From Limosilactobacillus pulli (GTDB lineage: Bacteria > Bacillota > Bacilli > Lactobacillales > Lactobacillaceae), in contig NZ_CANCWQ010000008.1 of the NCBI RefSeq assembly GCF_947381555.1, positions 13,745 through 77,744 of the forward strand: a stretch of DNA of 64,000 bases, read 5' to 3'. Below, piece by piece: positions 50,897 to 60,281 of this stretch. Every line of letters starts with the position of its first letter. Position 1 is the stretch's first letter. The notes under the pieces are model-generated. The model saw only the letters and a list, made by a program, of their open reading frames with translations, searched no databases and was not told the origin of the DNA. Made by a program: the position numbers and the translations under genes.

Positions 50897-52218
50897 TAAT
50901 AATCATGGCTGCGGTGCTGATTTTTCCATTGCTTAATCTGATGCAAGCGGCGCTTAAAGCGAATCTCGTTGCCCTGCTCAGTTGGATAATAGTATTGATG
51001 GCCGATTAGATTTTCTGGCATTGTCTCCATCGTCGTCAGCTTGGCGGCCGTGTCATGGGCATACTGGTAATCTTTGCCATAGCCCAGTTCTTGCATCAGT
51101 TTGGTGGTGCCATTGCGTATCTGGAGCGGTACCGGCTCATTGGCTGTATTTTTGACGTCATCGACAACTTTTTGCGTAGCTTCATAAACGGCATTGGACT
51201 TAGGCGTAGTCGCCAGATAGATTACGCATTCCGTCAAGTGGACGTTGCATTCTGGCATCCCCAAGAACTGACAAGCTTGATAGACATTAACCGCGACATT
51301 TAACGCATTGGTATCAGCAAGGCCAACATCCTCACTGGCAAAGCGTACCAAACGTCGGGCAATGTATAATGGGTCCTCACCGCCATCCAGCATTCGCGTC
51401 AGCCAATAGATAGCCGCGTCAACATCGGAATTGCGCATGGATTTATGCAACGCCGAGATCAGGTTATAGTGTTCTTCGCCCTTTTTGTCGTATTTAAGCG
51501 TTTTATGCCCAAGCAGCTGCTCCAACAGATTGTCTGCTGCCGTAAACCGACCATTTTCATCAAGCGTGCCGTTGTCAACCAGCATTTCCAGTGTGTTGAG
51601 GGCCGTGCGCGCATCGCCATCCGCAAAAATCGCCACCTGTTTCAATAAGCGGTCATCAATTTGAATGGGACGCGAAAACCCAGTCCGAGTCGCGCGCTGC
51701 AGCATCTTTTGCAGATCATCAGTCGACAGCGGCTGCAGCACAAAGACCCGACAGCGCGAAAGCAGAGCTGAATTAATCTCAAATGATGGATTCTCAGTCG
51801 TCGCGCCAATCAATACGATGCTGCCATTCTCAACGTAAGGCAAAAACGCATCCTGCTGTGCTTTGTTGAAACGATGAATCTCATCGACAAATACGAGCGT
51901 CCGCTGTCCATAATCAGCATTTTGCTGTGCTTGGGCCATAATCTCTTTAATTTCTTTGATGCCACTGGTAACGGCGCTGAATGAGATGAATTCTGACTTG
52001 GTATGCCGAGCAATGACCCGCGCTAAGGTCGTCTTGCCCACGCCAGGCGGTCCCCAAAGAATCATGGAAGGCACGCGATCAGCATCAATCAAGCGACGCA
52101 GCATCTGATTGGCTCCCAAAAGATGCTGTTGGCCAACGATCTGATCCAGAGTCTGGGGCCGCATGCGACTAGCCAATGGTTCTTGTTTTGGTTGTTCAAA
52201 AAGCGATTCTTGATGCAT
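50896..52218 (-). CDS. rarA: Replication-associated recombination protein A
   Basis: AAA+ ATPase acting at stalled replication forks (MgsA/RarA/WRNIP1 family). 440 residues. Walker A GPPGVGKTTLA (about 58-68), Walker B VDEIHRF (about 110), sensor 1 IGATTENPSFE, arginine finger in SALLSRCRVF, followed by the C-terminal helical tetramerisation domain (about 250-430). ATG 52218 follows AGAGGTG; longer frame to 52260 has no ribosome site. Third in a same-strand run with the HAD and regulator genes. Confidence 0.93.
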   Translation of the reverse strand: MHQESLFEQPKQEPLASRMRPQTLDQIVGQQHLLGANQMLRRLIDADRVPSMILWGPPGVGKTTLARVIARHTKSEFISFSAVTSGIKEIKEIMAQAQQNADYGQRTLVFVDEIHRFNKAQQDAFLPYVENGSIVLIGATTENPSFEINSALLSRCRVFVLQPLSTDDLQKMLQRATRTGFSRPIQIDDRLLKQVAIFADGDARTALNTLEMLVDNGTLDENGRFTAADNLLEQLLGHKTLKYDKKGEEHYNLISALHKSMRNSDVDAAIYWLTRMLDGGEDPLYIARRLVRFASEDVGLADTNALNVAVNVYQACQFLGMPECNVHLTECVIYLATTPKSNAVYEATQKVVDDVKNTANEPVPLQIRNGTTKLMQELGYGKDYQYAHDTAAKLTTMETMPENLIGHQYYYPTEQGNEIRFKRRLHQIKQWKNQHRSHDY

Positions 52219-52283
52219 TAGATCACCTCTAAAAAAGCCTTCCGCATGACAAACATACAAAAGGCCGCTTATATTTGAATTGA

Positions 52284-53087
52284 TTACAGATAGGATTGCA
52301 GAACATGCAAAACGGCATCATGATTATTGTCTTCATCAGCCGTAAAATCAGCCGCCAGTTTGACGGTTTTGCTGGCATTCTGCATTGCCCAACTGACTCT
52401 GGCCATTTTAAGCATGGTGACGTCATTGCCGCCATCACCAAACGCCACCAGATCATCAGCCGTCAGCTGCCATTGAGCAAGCATCCTTTGCAGCGCCTGG
52501 GCCTTATCAACGCCAGGAATCGTTAAATCAACTGAGCCATTGCCACTTGGCGTAATCTTTAACCGCTTGCCAAACTGGCTGCGTAAGGCCTCTAGCTGTT
52601 CTTTCAGTTTGTCTGGCTCAACGACAAACGATATTTGATAGAAACGATCGGCGGGCAGCTGCTTGAAATCATCTATCAAAACATGATTGGGAAAATAGAA
52701 CTGTAGTCGCTTTAACTGCGATGCTGAAACGTTTGGCGAGATATAGCCGTGCTGATGACCAGAAAGTGACGGTACCATGTCCATTTTGTCGACCATAAAC
52801 GGAATCAGTTCGCTAACTACCGTGGGATCCATGGTCTGCACCACCAGCTCCTCGTCATGGTCAATAATATGCGCGCCGTTTTCACTGATAAAAGTCAGCT
52901 GTTCATGACGAGTTGGAAAGTATTTCAATAGACACTCATACTGATCACCGCTGGCCACGACGACATGCACATCTTGCGCCAACAATCGATCCAACAGCGG
53001 GCTGAACAATTCGCGATCAAACGTCTTATCATCGCGCAGAAACGTGCCATCCATGTCAAAAGCGACCACTTTAAAAGGAAATGCCAT
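52284..53087 (-). CDS. Cof-type HAD-IIB phosphatase
   Basis: 267 residues. Motif I DMDGT (11-15), motif II VASGD (about 45-49), motif III K about 195, motif IV GDGGNDVTML (about 218-227), C2B cap in between. A second enzyme of the same family as the one at 4251, about as similar to it as the family is generally. Ribosome site AAAGGAGAAG. Sugar-phosphate or FMN-type phosphatase; substrate not known. Downstream of the response regulator by 48 bases. Confidence 0.88.
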   Translation of the reverse strand: MAFPFKVVAFDMDGTFLRDDKTFDRELFSPLLDRLLAQDVHVVVASGDQYECLLKYFPTRHEQLTFISENGAHIIDHDEELVVQTMDPTVVSELIPFMVDKMDMVPSLSGHQHGYISPNVSASQLKRLQFYFPNHVLIDDFKQLPADRFYQISFVVEPDKLKEQLEALRSQFGKRLKITPSGNGSVDLTIPGVDKAQALQRMLAQWQLTADDLVAFGDGGNDVTMLKMARVSWAMQNASKTVKLAADFTADEDNNHDAVLHVLQSYL

Positions 53088-53135
53088 TTTCTTCTCCTTT
53101 AAATTATCGTTTATGACAATTATGACACAGAAAGG

Positions 53136-53873
53136 CTACTTATCCAAATGAGCCGTATCAAAAAGATAGCCAAAGCCGCGCGCAGTCTTGATCCATTCTG
53201 GATTGTGCGGATCTTTTTCTATTTTATCGCGCAGATGGCTAATATGGATGTCAACCATGCGGGAAGTACCTAAAATATCATAGTTCCAAACGCCATTCAA
53301 CAATTGTTCACGGCTGATAACCTGATTGCGATTGTCATATAGGTATTTTAGCAGCTTAAACTCTTTGGGCGTTAAAATCACCTTTTGATCATTCACATAG
53401 GCACAGCGATGATTAAAATCAAGCCTTAAATTGCCAATCGTTACGTCATCACGTTGCGGTCGCCGCGGCTTATCGGCTGTCGACTGTTCTACGTTTAACT
53501 GATCATAAACCCATAAGCGCTGTCTGATCAGCGGCACCAACAGCTCAGCATCATTAAGCGATCTTGGCAGGCAGTCATCGGCATGAAAACGAAACAGCTT
53601 GCGACGAACCTTAGGCTTAAATGCTTCACCCATAATAATAATCGGACCATTCATCATCTGACGCATGACGTCCAGCGTTGCTAAAATCGTATCCAATGGC
53701 GTAGCGTCAAAATCCCATAGAATACCACCGTATGGGTGTTTTTTTATTTTAGCAACCCCTTCTACCGCGGTGGTCGTCTGGTGCAGCAGCCAACCCTCAT
53801 CCGCAAACGCAGCGGCAATTGCTCCGTATAAAGCCATATCTTTGCTAATGAGCAGAAAGTGTCGCTGCTCCAT
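53136..53873 (-). CDS. OmpR/PhoB-type regulator with atypical receiver
   Basis: 245 residues. C-terminal winged helix (about 143-240; LTPKEFKLLKYLYDNRNQVISREQLLNGVWNY, DIHISHLRDKIE, ARGFGYLF) is a standard PhoB/OmpR DNA-binding domain. The receiver (about 1-120) is weak: the N-terminal acidic pair is replaced by SKD, the Thr/Ser and Lys positions are not recognisable, although D54 (WDFD) may remain. It is likely phosphorylation-independent. No histidine kinase adjoins it. Divergent from phoU; Pho boxes in between. Start ATG 53873 has GGGGATGG upstream. Confidence 0.82.
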   Translation of the reverse strand: MEQRHFLLISKDMALYGAIAAAFADEGWLLHQTTTAVEGVAKIKKHPYGGILWDFDATPLDTILATLDVMRQMMNGPIIIMGEAFKPKVRRKLFRFHADDCLPRSLNDAELLVPLIRQRLWVYDQLNVEQSTADKPRRPQRDDVTIGNLRLDFNHRCAYVNDQKVILTPKEFKLLKYLYDNRNQVISREQLLNGVWNYDILGTSRMVDIHISHLRDKIEKDPHNPEWIKTARGFGYLFDTAHLDK

Positions 53874-53947
53874 GATTTTCCATCCCCTTTTCTCTTCCAA
53901 GTCTAATTAAAACGCAATGTTTACAAAATTTCGATAAATTCCGATGA

Positions 53948-53990
53948 TTTACGCTATATTTACACATTTTTTACATTAGACAAGTATAGT
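53948..53990 (+). promoter_or_regulatory. Pho-box direct repeats upstream of phoU
   Basis: TTTACG (53948-53953), TTTACA (53959-53964) and TTTACA (53970-53975) repeat exactly every 11 bases, the spacing of PhoP-binding TT(A/T)ACA repeats in Firmicutes, followed by TATAGT (53985-53990) as -10 without a good -35. This is an activator-dependent promoter for phoU, 39 bases before its start. A further TTTACA at 53920-53925 is out of register. Confidence 0.72.
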
Positions 53991-54028
53991 AGTCAAAGAA
54001 AAAAAGCCCCATAAAGGAGAGAGATCAT

Positions 54029-54766
54029 ATGAACGAGATTTTTAACGATGAGCTAAAAAAACTACGTGGCCGGTTTATGGAAATGGGGATCAACACCTCC
54101 GAACAGATTTATAAGGCAACCAAGGCGTTCATTGATCGCGATGTGGCACTAGCCAAAGAAGTCGGCGAAAACGACCGATTGATCAATGATGGCGAAACCT
54201 ACCTGGAAAAGCACGCCTTTAAGCTGATGAACATTCAAAAGCCAAAAGAAAACGAGTTTCGTTCAATCATGAGCATCCTAAAAGCCAGCTCAGATCAGGA
54301 ACGAATGGCTGATCACGCCTCTCATATCGCCAGAGACGCCATCCGTATTAAAGATATGGACCAACACTGGCCCGACATCGAAAACAACATCGCCGAAATG
54401 GCCGAAACCGTGCGTCATATGTTGGAAAAGGCTCTCGATGCCTATGTCTACACTGACGAACAGACCGCCTATTCCGTTGCCAATATGGATCTGGAAGTCG
54501 ACAAGCAGTACGTTCAGGTACATGAAAAAATCATCAATCAGATGCATAATCGTCCTGAACTGATCAAAGACGGCAGCCACTACATCACCGTTATTCATTT
54601 ACTGGAACGGATTGGCGATCACATCGTCAACCTTGTTGAATGGGTGATCTACGCGGCAACCGGCAAAATCACGGAACTCAACCCCGGCAAAGCTGATCCG
54701 GAACTGGTCAATCGCGAGCTGCAAAAACAAGCCGAAGAACAAGAAAAAAAGCAACCACAAAATTAA
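54029..54766 (+). CDS. phoU: Phosphate signalling complex protein PhoU
   Basis: Cytoplasmic regulator linking the Pst phosphate transporter to the PhoR-PhoP two-component system. 245 residues with the two PhoU repeats; DQERMADHASHIARDA (about 90-105) and LLERIGDHIVNLVEWVIY (about 190-207) are the metal-binding E/D(RxxDH) motifs. Not followed by pst genes here, so it is a stand-alone copy. Ribosome site AAAGGAGAG. Preceded by Pho-box repeats, so it is probably induced at low phosphate. Confidence 0.9.
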   Translation: MNEIFNDELKKLRGRFMEMGINTSEQIYKATKAFIDRDVALAKEVGENDRLINDGETYLEKHAFKLMNIQKPKENEFRSIMSILKASSDQERMADHASHIARDAIRIKDMDQHWPDIENNIAEMAETVRHMLEKALDAYVYTDEQTAYSVANMDLEVDKQYVQVHEKIINQMHNRPELIKDGSHYITVIHLLERIGDHIVNLVEWVIYAATGKITELNPGKADPELVNRELQKQAEEQEKKQPQN

Positions 54767-55058
54767 GCCGCTGACCGCAAAGAAACTTAAAATCAGCTCA
54801 ATCGCTTAGCTACTTTGTAATAATAGTAATGCCTCAGTGCAATCGCTTAGCTACTTTGTAATAATAGTAATGCCTCAGTGCAATCGCTGACTGGCAGTTC
54901 AACCGCTGGAAATCGGCAGCAAGTTGATTTTCGGCGTTTTTTCTTACGCTCTTTTTACCTCTTTACTGTTCATTAATTTTTGAGATTACGACAATATGTT
55001 ATTATAATCATACCTAATTCGATTATTCGATTAATCGTATGAAGAGAGAGGGATTGCT
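54767..55058. other. Intergenic region with tandem repeat
   Basis: Contains the 41-bp tandem repeat described separately, and the patatin gene's promoter zone. No gene. Confidence 0.5.
54799..54888. repeat. 41-bp tandem repeat, two perfect copies plus 8 bases
   Basis: Copies at 54799-54839 and 54840-54880, identical base for base, then CAATCGCT at 54881. It begins with CAATCGCTTAGCTACTTTG. No spacer, so not a CRISPR. Might be a regulatory iteration, a small RNA part, or a slippage duplication. Confidence 0.9.
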
Positions 55059-55916
55059 ATGCTTTATAATGCTGCGCTGGTTTTAGAAGGTGGGGCTTTT
55101 CGCGGTCAATATACGGCCGGCGTTTTGGACTGTCTGCTCAAGCACCACATTGAGTTTAAAAGCGTGATTGGCGTTTCGGCAGGTGCTTTATGCGGCGCCT
55201 GCTACGTTGCCAAACAATATAACTATGTCAACCATGTCAACACCAGCTACCGCCACCATTCCGACTACGTTTCACTTAAGCGTGGTCTGCGTCATGAGGA
55301 TATTTTGAACCTGGACTTTTTGTTTGACGATCACGGCTGGGACTGGCATCAATTTGATCATGCTGCCTATGAGCGCTCAGCATCTAGTTTTACGGCGGTT
55401 GCTACTTCAATCGAAAATGGTAAGCGCGTTGATTTTGTCAACTATCGCGGCGATGGATTGGTAACTGCCCTGAAGGCATCTTGTTCCATGCCGTTTTTGG
55501 TTGAGCCCCAGCAGACTGATCAAGGCCCATGTCTTGATGGTGGGATTGCTGATTCGATTCCAACCGATCTAGCCAAAGAGCAAGGCTTTGACAAGATTGT
55601 CGTTGTCAGAACCCGTGAGGCATCCTATCGTAAAAAGCTTTCCAGTTCCCTGGTCAAGGCACTTTATCATCGGCAGTACAAAGATTACCCTATTTTTGCC
55701 GAAGAAGGCATCAATCGGCCTGAAGTATACAATCATCGTTGCGATGAGATCGATGCCGCATTTGAAAATCACGAGCTTTACTGCATTACACCACAAGAGT
55801 CGGTCAAGGTCAGTCGCTTTGAAAATAATGTCAAAAAGCTGGCTGGCTTCCATGACGAGGGCATGATCGAAATGGAACAGCAATTGCCTGATTTGCTGAA
55901 CTATTTGGCCGACTGA
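55059..55916 (+). CDS. Patatin-like phospholipase family protein
   Basis: 285 residues, cytoplasmic serine lipase/acyl hydrolase of the patatin/RssA type. Oxyanion GGAFRG (about 11-16), nucleophile Ser in GVSAG (about 37-41), catalytic Asp in LDGGIAD (about 160-166). Similar bacterial members (YjjU-type) act on phospholipids or lysolipids. Monocistronic, GAGAGGG ribosome site, terminator after. Confidence 0.88.
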   Translation: MLYNAALVLEGGAFRGQYTAGVLDCLLKHHIEFKSVIGVSAGALCGACYVAKQYNYVNHVNTSYRHHSDYVSLKRGLRHEDILNLDFLFDDHGWDWHQFDHAAYERSASSFTAVATSIENGKRVDFVNYRGDGLVTALKASCSMPFLVEPQQTDQGPCLDGGIADSIPTDLAKEQGFDKIVVVRTREASYRKKLSSSLVKALYHRQYKDYPIFAEEGINRPEVYNHRCDEIDAAFENHELYCITPQESVKVSRFENNVKKLAGFHDEGMIEMEQQLPDLLNYLAD

Positions 55917-55963
55917 TATATCTTAATCAGCTTTGCATAGACAAAATGAATTTCTAAATTATG

Positions 55964-55990
55964 AAAGTCGCTGATCAGGCGGCTTTTTTA
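55964..55990 (+). terminator. Patatin gene terminator
   Basis: Stem AAGTCGC / GCGGCTT with T6. Confidence 0.7.
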
Positions 55991-56205
55991 TGTCTTCATA
56001 ATTGATTGGTGGCGTTGTTTTTAAAGTAAATTTTAACAAATATCTATGATCCGAGTATCCAACAAACGGACTGAGATTCGCATTTGATAGTGATCTTTAT
56101 CATCAACCTGATTTTTCGTACCATAATCTTAAGAATTTTGTTGAGTCTCACTTTTGGCAACTATAGTAAAATAGATTGGTATTATCTAACTAAGGGGTTA
56201 ACAAG

Positions 56206-59118
56206 ATGAACTTTTCATTTGAAAAGCGTGATCATCGCATGCTGTATCTCAAATACACGCTGATGTTTGTTCTGATCGCGCTGTGCATGTTCGGCAGCTA
56301 TGCGATTACCGGACATACATTAATCTGGAATAAGGATGCCCTCAACCAACACGTTCCGTTGCTCGGTGAATACCGAAAAATCGTGCTGGGCTGGCTCCAT
56401 CATCCAACGCGCTCGCTAAATTGGTGGTCGTGGAACATGGGGCTGGGTACCGATACCTTCCAGGTTTTTTCGTATTATACGATTGGCGACGTGTTTGCCT
56501 ATCTAGCCTTATTGTTTCCGGCTGCTAAACTGACGCTGGCCTATCAAGTTATCACCGTTGTCAGAACATATTTTGTTGGACTAACGTTTTGCTGGTTTGC
56601 TGGCCACTTTTCTTTTCGGGATCACGTCATCTTAGGCGGCACCGTGGTCTACATGGTCAATTCATACTTACTCTATGCCAGCATCGCGCAGCCGTTTTTT
56701 ATGACAACGTTTATTCTGTTCCCGATTTTAGTCGTTGAGCTTGAACGTGTTTTACAAGGCGGCTCGGCTTGGCCATTAGCACTTGCCTTTTGGTGGATGC
56801 TGGTCAACAACTATTACCTGGCTTATGTGTTGGGGATTGGGACCTTTATCTATCTGGTGCTGCGTGTGGCTACAAATTACCGGCGGACGCTAAACTATGG
56901 TAAAACGCTGGCTAAGCTGGCTTTTGCCACAATCACCAGTATTTTGTGTGCAGCTTGTTTGTTGGTACCTGAGATTATGGCCGTCATGAACTCTACGCGA
57001 GCCGGGGCTGAATTTGCCAATGGGCTGAAGCATTATCCACTTTACTACTATTTGTTTTTGCCCAAGCAATTGATCAATGGTGACCAGTGGACGTTTATGT
57101 TCTGGTCGGCACTGGGACTGGTTAGCATCGCTTTTATCGCCATCGTTTATCTTTACACGCGGGCACGCCAGTTTCCACTGTTGTCGATCAGTCTAGCAAT
57201 GGCATTGATTATGCTGCTGATTCCGGCAGTTGGGGCATTTTTCAATGGTATGATGGCCGCATCAAACCGTTGGACGCTTTTGATCTATTTACCAATTGCA
57301 ATGTCGGTCTGCCTGCTTTTACAAAATGCTACGCAGCTTGATCGGCACACGCTTTGGATCTTAACCTGCGCGACAGGCATCTATCTTTTGGTCTTGGTAG
57401 TAACCTATATTTTCCAAAACGACACGACCATGTTCATGCCAATCATCTTTTTGATCATGTCACTTTTGATGATCTGGATCATGAATCTGCATGGCACGCC
57501 GCATCCCGATCGCTGGCTGGTTGCGATCATTCTCGCCAATGCCGCCTGCAACGCTTTGTACGTCGGCACGCCTTATAACGGTAATTTTGCCAACAGTACG
57601 CTGGTTCGCGGCCAATATCAGTCAATTGCCAAGAATCGCTATGGCGGATTGGAACAAGGCTTAAACGATGGCTCGTTCTTTCGGGTCTCAACGATCTCTG
57701 GCAATCAGATCACTACTGGCGGTCTGTTGGACAATGATCTGACTTCTGGTATGCATAACATCGATTCGTACTATTCGCTGCAAAATAAATACCTGGGTCA
57801 GTTCAGCACCTCGCTGCAAAATACCCAATATGAAGCCAACGTACCATTGCGCCAGGTTGATGATCGAACCGTTTTAAACAACTTCTTGGGCGTCAAGTAT
57901 CTGTTCGTGCAGAGCAACAGCAGCAATGCCAACAAGATTCCTGGCGGCTACTTCTTAAGTGCCACTACCGAACCCAAGATCAACTATGACGTGGGTCAGC
58001 CAAGCAATCCAACCGATAAGACGCAGCTGATCCCAACGACGACCAACCGTTACCAGACCAATAACGCATTCCCACTGCTCTATTGGCAAGATTCCTACAT
58101 CAGCAAAAAAGCCTACCAAAAGCTTTCGCCAACTGCTAAGGAACGCGCCCTGGCCAGTGGGGTTACGGTCAGCTCTAAAAATACCAACGCCACTAGTGGT
58201 ATGAAGCCGGCCAACTTAAAGGGCAACGTCATTACGCTGAAGTCGCAGTTGGTTTCCAACCGATTGAACAAGATCAAATCATCTGGGCTTAAATATACCG
58301 ACAGTCTGGAAACCTACCAACTGCAGCTGCCTCAGTTGGCAAGCAAGGCCTTCAAAAAGAAGCTCAAAAACAGCGAACTGCATGTTGAATTTGCTTCCAT
58401 TAAGTATCAGCCATTTTCAATGAAACAGCAGATTGCCTATGAGCAAAAGCATGCTGAGCAGCAGTCCACCAATCCTGGCGATATCGTCAACTATCGATTT
58501 AACCAGTACAAATTCTGGCGCTACCACATTTTAAATGGCTCCCCAGACATGAGCTATGCGATTAAGATCTCCAGTCGTCTGGGTACGGAGGCCTTAGAAC
58601 AGCCTAAGCAAAGCAAGCTGTCGTTTTTCAAGCTGGTTAAAAACGGCACGATGAATATCGGCTACTTTACTAAAGGAATGCCCTCTTCTTTGACTTTCAA
58701 ACCTTCTAAGCTGGGAATCTATCAGTGGCAGTATCAAGTAGTTGCCGAAAAACTGGGAACCAAATACAATCAAGAAGTGCGTCAGATTCAAAAACACGCG
58801 CTTAAAAACGTTAAATTCAAGCGCAATCAGCTCTCAGGAACGATTACGACTTCGCGGGTCGGTATTCTGACTTCTTCGATTCCCTATTCAACCGGTTGGA
58901 CGGCGACCGTTGATGGTAAAAAGACTGCCTTGCTGCGGACCAACCAAGCTTTTGTCGGTCTGCGCCTGTCTGCGGGAACTCATCGCGTTGTCCTGCACTA
59001 CCACGTACCAGGTTTGGCTCTAGGCTGTAAGATCAGTCTGGTTGGTTTGATCTGGATGCTTTTAGCAGTAATTGGCACTTGGATTTTCAAGCGACGGGCT
59101 AGTCGAAAAGCTGCTTAA
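56206..59118 (+). CDS. YfhO family membrane glycosyltransferase
   Basis: 970 residues. About 11-12 transmembrane helices in residues 25-480, then an extracellular domain (about 490-920, SGLLDNDLTSGMHNIDSYYSLQNKYL, LGVKYLFV), and a last helix (about 935-960) before RRASRKAA. YfhO proteins are GT-C type enzymes transferring sugars from lipid carrier to wall polymers (LTA GlcNAc in Bacillus subtilis, with CsbB). The usual partner, a CsbB-like GT2, is not next to it; only a dead GT2 was seen at 21 kb. Ribosome site AAGGGG. Own terminator. Confidence 0.85.
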   Translation: MNFSFEKRDHRMLYLKYTLMFVLIALCMFGSYAITGHTLIWNKDALNQHVPLLGEYRKIVLGWLHHPTRSLNWWSWNMGLGTDTFQVFSYYTIGDVFAYLALLFPAAKLTLAYQVITVVRTYFVGLTFCWFAGHFSFRDHVILGGTVVYMVNSYLLYASIAQPFFMTTFILFPILVVELERVLQGGSAWPLALAFWWMLVNNYYLAYVLGIGTFIYLVLRVATNYRRTLNYGKTLAKLAFATITSILCAACLLVPEIMAVMNSTRAGAEFANGLKHYPLYYYLFLPKQLINGDQWTFMFWSALGLVSIAFIAIVYLYTRARQFPLLSISLAMALIMLLIPAVGAFFNGMMAASNRWTLLIYLPIAMSVCLLLQNATQLDRHTLWILTCATGIYLLVLVVTYIFQNDTTMFMPIIFLIMSLLMIWIMNLHGTPHPDRWLVAIILANAACNALYVGTPYNGNFANSTLVRGQYQSIAKNRYGGLEQGLNDGSFFRVSTISGNQITTGGLLDNDLTSGMHNIDSYYSLQNKYLGQFSTSLQNTQYEANVPLRQVDDRTVLNNFLGVKYLFVQSNSSNANKIPGGYFLSATTEPKINYDVGQPSNPTDKTQLIPTTTNRYQTNNAFPLLYWQDSYISKKAYQKLSPTAKERALASGVTVSSKNTNATSGMKPANLKGNVITLKSQLVSNRLNKIKSSGLKYTDSLETYQLQLPQLASKAFKKKLKNSELHVEFASIKYQPFSMKQQIAYEQKHAEQQSTNPGDIVNYRFNQYKFWRYHILNGSPDMSYAIKISSRLGTEALEQPKQSKLSFFKLVKNGTMNIGYFTKGMPSSLTFKPSKLGIYQWQYQVVAEKLGTKYNQEVRQIQKHALKNVKFKRNQLSGTITTSRVGILTSSIPYSTGWTATVDGKKTALLRTNQAFVGLRLSAGTHRVVLHYHVPGLALGCKISLVGLIWMLLAVIGTWIFKRRASRKAA

Positions 59119-59120
59119 AG

Positions 59121-59190
59121 ATTTGAAATTTCAAATTTTTATCGAATTGAATCATAAAAGAGGCATCCAACTTGAGGTGCCTCTTTTCTT
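59121..59190 (+). terminator. Tandem terminators after YfhO gene
   Basis: First a palindrome ATTTGAAATTTCAAAT followed by TTTT (59121-59141), then stem AAAGAGGCA / TGCCTCTTT with T tail (59156-59190). Confidence 0.75.
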
Positions 59191-59358
59191 TATGCCCCAC
59201 ATGCATGGGGAATAAAGTAAAAACGCTCCTTAGCTAACCTTATAATAGATCCTTACTTTCACTACCCATTTTCCTACCAATTTTTTGCAAATCATTGTCA
59301 CTCTTCTTCAAACGAATTATCATTAAAGTAACTATTATTACTATTGGGAAAATTGACT

Positions 59359-60105
59359 ATGAATCCTCGCAAACACAAAATTCTGTTGCTCTATCAGCTG
59401 TTTATTGCACTGATCGCTTTAATTTCAATTCTGTTGCTACTGTTTGACTGCGCTCACGCCATTAATCTCAGCCAAGCGCCCTACGTTTGGATTGATCGCA
59501 GTATCTGGGCAATCCTGGTGATTGACTACTTTACGCGTCTGGCAATTGCAAAAGATAAAATTCTGTTTTTCAAGAAAAATATCTGGGATCTGCTTTCAAT
59601 CATCCCGACCAACTCAATCTTTACGCTGTTCCGTTTTGCTCGGGTCGCCCGCGTCTTTCATATGCTGCGCGTTTTACGGCTTTTACGCTTGGTCGGCCTG
59701 ACGGTACGCTTAAAACGATTCTTTCACACGGATGGCCTGATCTACTACCTTTACCTCAGCTGCGGAATTCTTTTTATTGCAGCCGGTATGTACAGCATCT
59801 CAGAAGGCGTTTCATTTTCCACGGCCTTTTGGTGGGCTTTAACGACCGTTTCAACCGTGGGCTATGGCGACGTCTCGCCGACTACGCTCTGGGGACGGAT
59901 TGCCGCGGTTTTGCTGATGGTTGTAGGCGTCAGCATCATTGGGCTTTTGACCAGCACGATCACGACCTACTTTCAGCCGACCAACCCACATGAGGTTACC
60001 AAAAAAGAAATCGCCAAGCTGCATGCCGAAAACAGGCGGCTGCATCAAGAACTGATGGAAATCAAACAGCTGTTAAAAGATCAACAGCATCACGACACCA
60101 AATAG
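59359..60105 (+). CDS. Voltage-gated potassium channel
   Basis: 248 residues with six membrane helices: S1-S3 (about 10-85), S4 with regularly spaced arginines (RFARVARVFHMLRVLRLLRLVGLTVRLKRF, about 95-125), and the pore with the selectivity filter TVGYGD (about 172-177), then a C-terminal coiled coil (KKEIAKLHAENRRLHQELMEIKQLL). Resembles KvAP-type channels. ATG 59359 is weakly supported by GGGAAAA; TTG 59344 is an alternative. Own terminator. Confidence 0.9.
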   Translation: MNPRKHKILLLYQLFIALIALISILLLLFDCAHAINLSQAPYVWIDRSIWAILVIDYFTRLAIAKDKILFFKKNIWDLLSIIPTNSIFTLFRFARVARVFHMLRVLRLLRLVGLTVRLKRFFHTDGLIYYLYLSCGILFIAAGMYSISEGVSFSTAFWWALTTVSTVGYGDVSPTTLWGRIAAVLLMVVGVSIIGLLTSTITTYFQPTNPHEVTKKEIAKLHAENRRLHQELMEIKQLLKDQQHHDTK

Positions 60106-60132
60106 CAATGCAATTAATTAAGGGTCCACACT

Positions 60133-60168
60133 ATCAGGTATTGGTAATCATCAATGCCTGATTTTTTC
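60133..60168 (+). terminator. K+ channel gene terminator
   Basis: Stem ATCAGG-ATTG / CAAT-CCTGAT with a T6 tail. Confidence 0.7.
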
Positions 60169-60221
60169 ATAAAATGAGGGCAAGTTCTCTTCAATTCCCC
60201 GCGGACCTGACCCAATATACA

Positions 60222-60266
60222 TAAAGCGCCTCAAGACCATTAAACCGGTCCTGAGACGCTTTTTCT
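60222..60266. terminator. Terminator of the mannose PTS operon
   Basis: Stem AAAGCGcCTCAaGACC / GGTCcTGAGaCGCTTT, long and AT-flanked; serves the minus-strand operon. Confidence 0.75.
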
Positions 60267-60281
60267 CTTTTGCCAATCATA

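Noticed and set aside
54799..54888. CRISPR array
   Set aside because: The two copies are directly adjacent with no spacers and only two units; no cas genes in the window.
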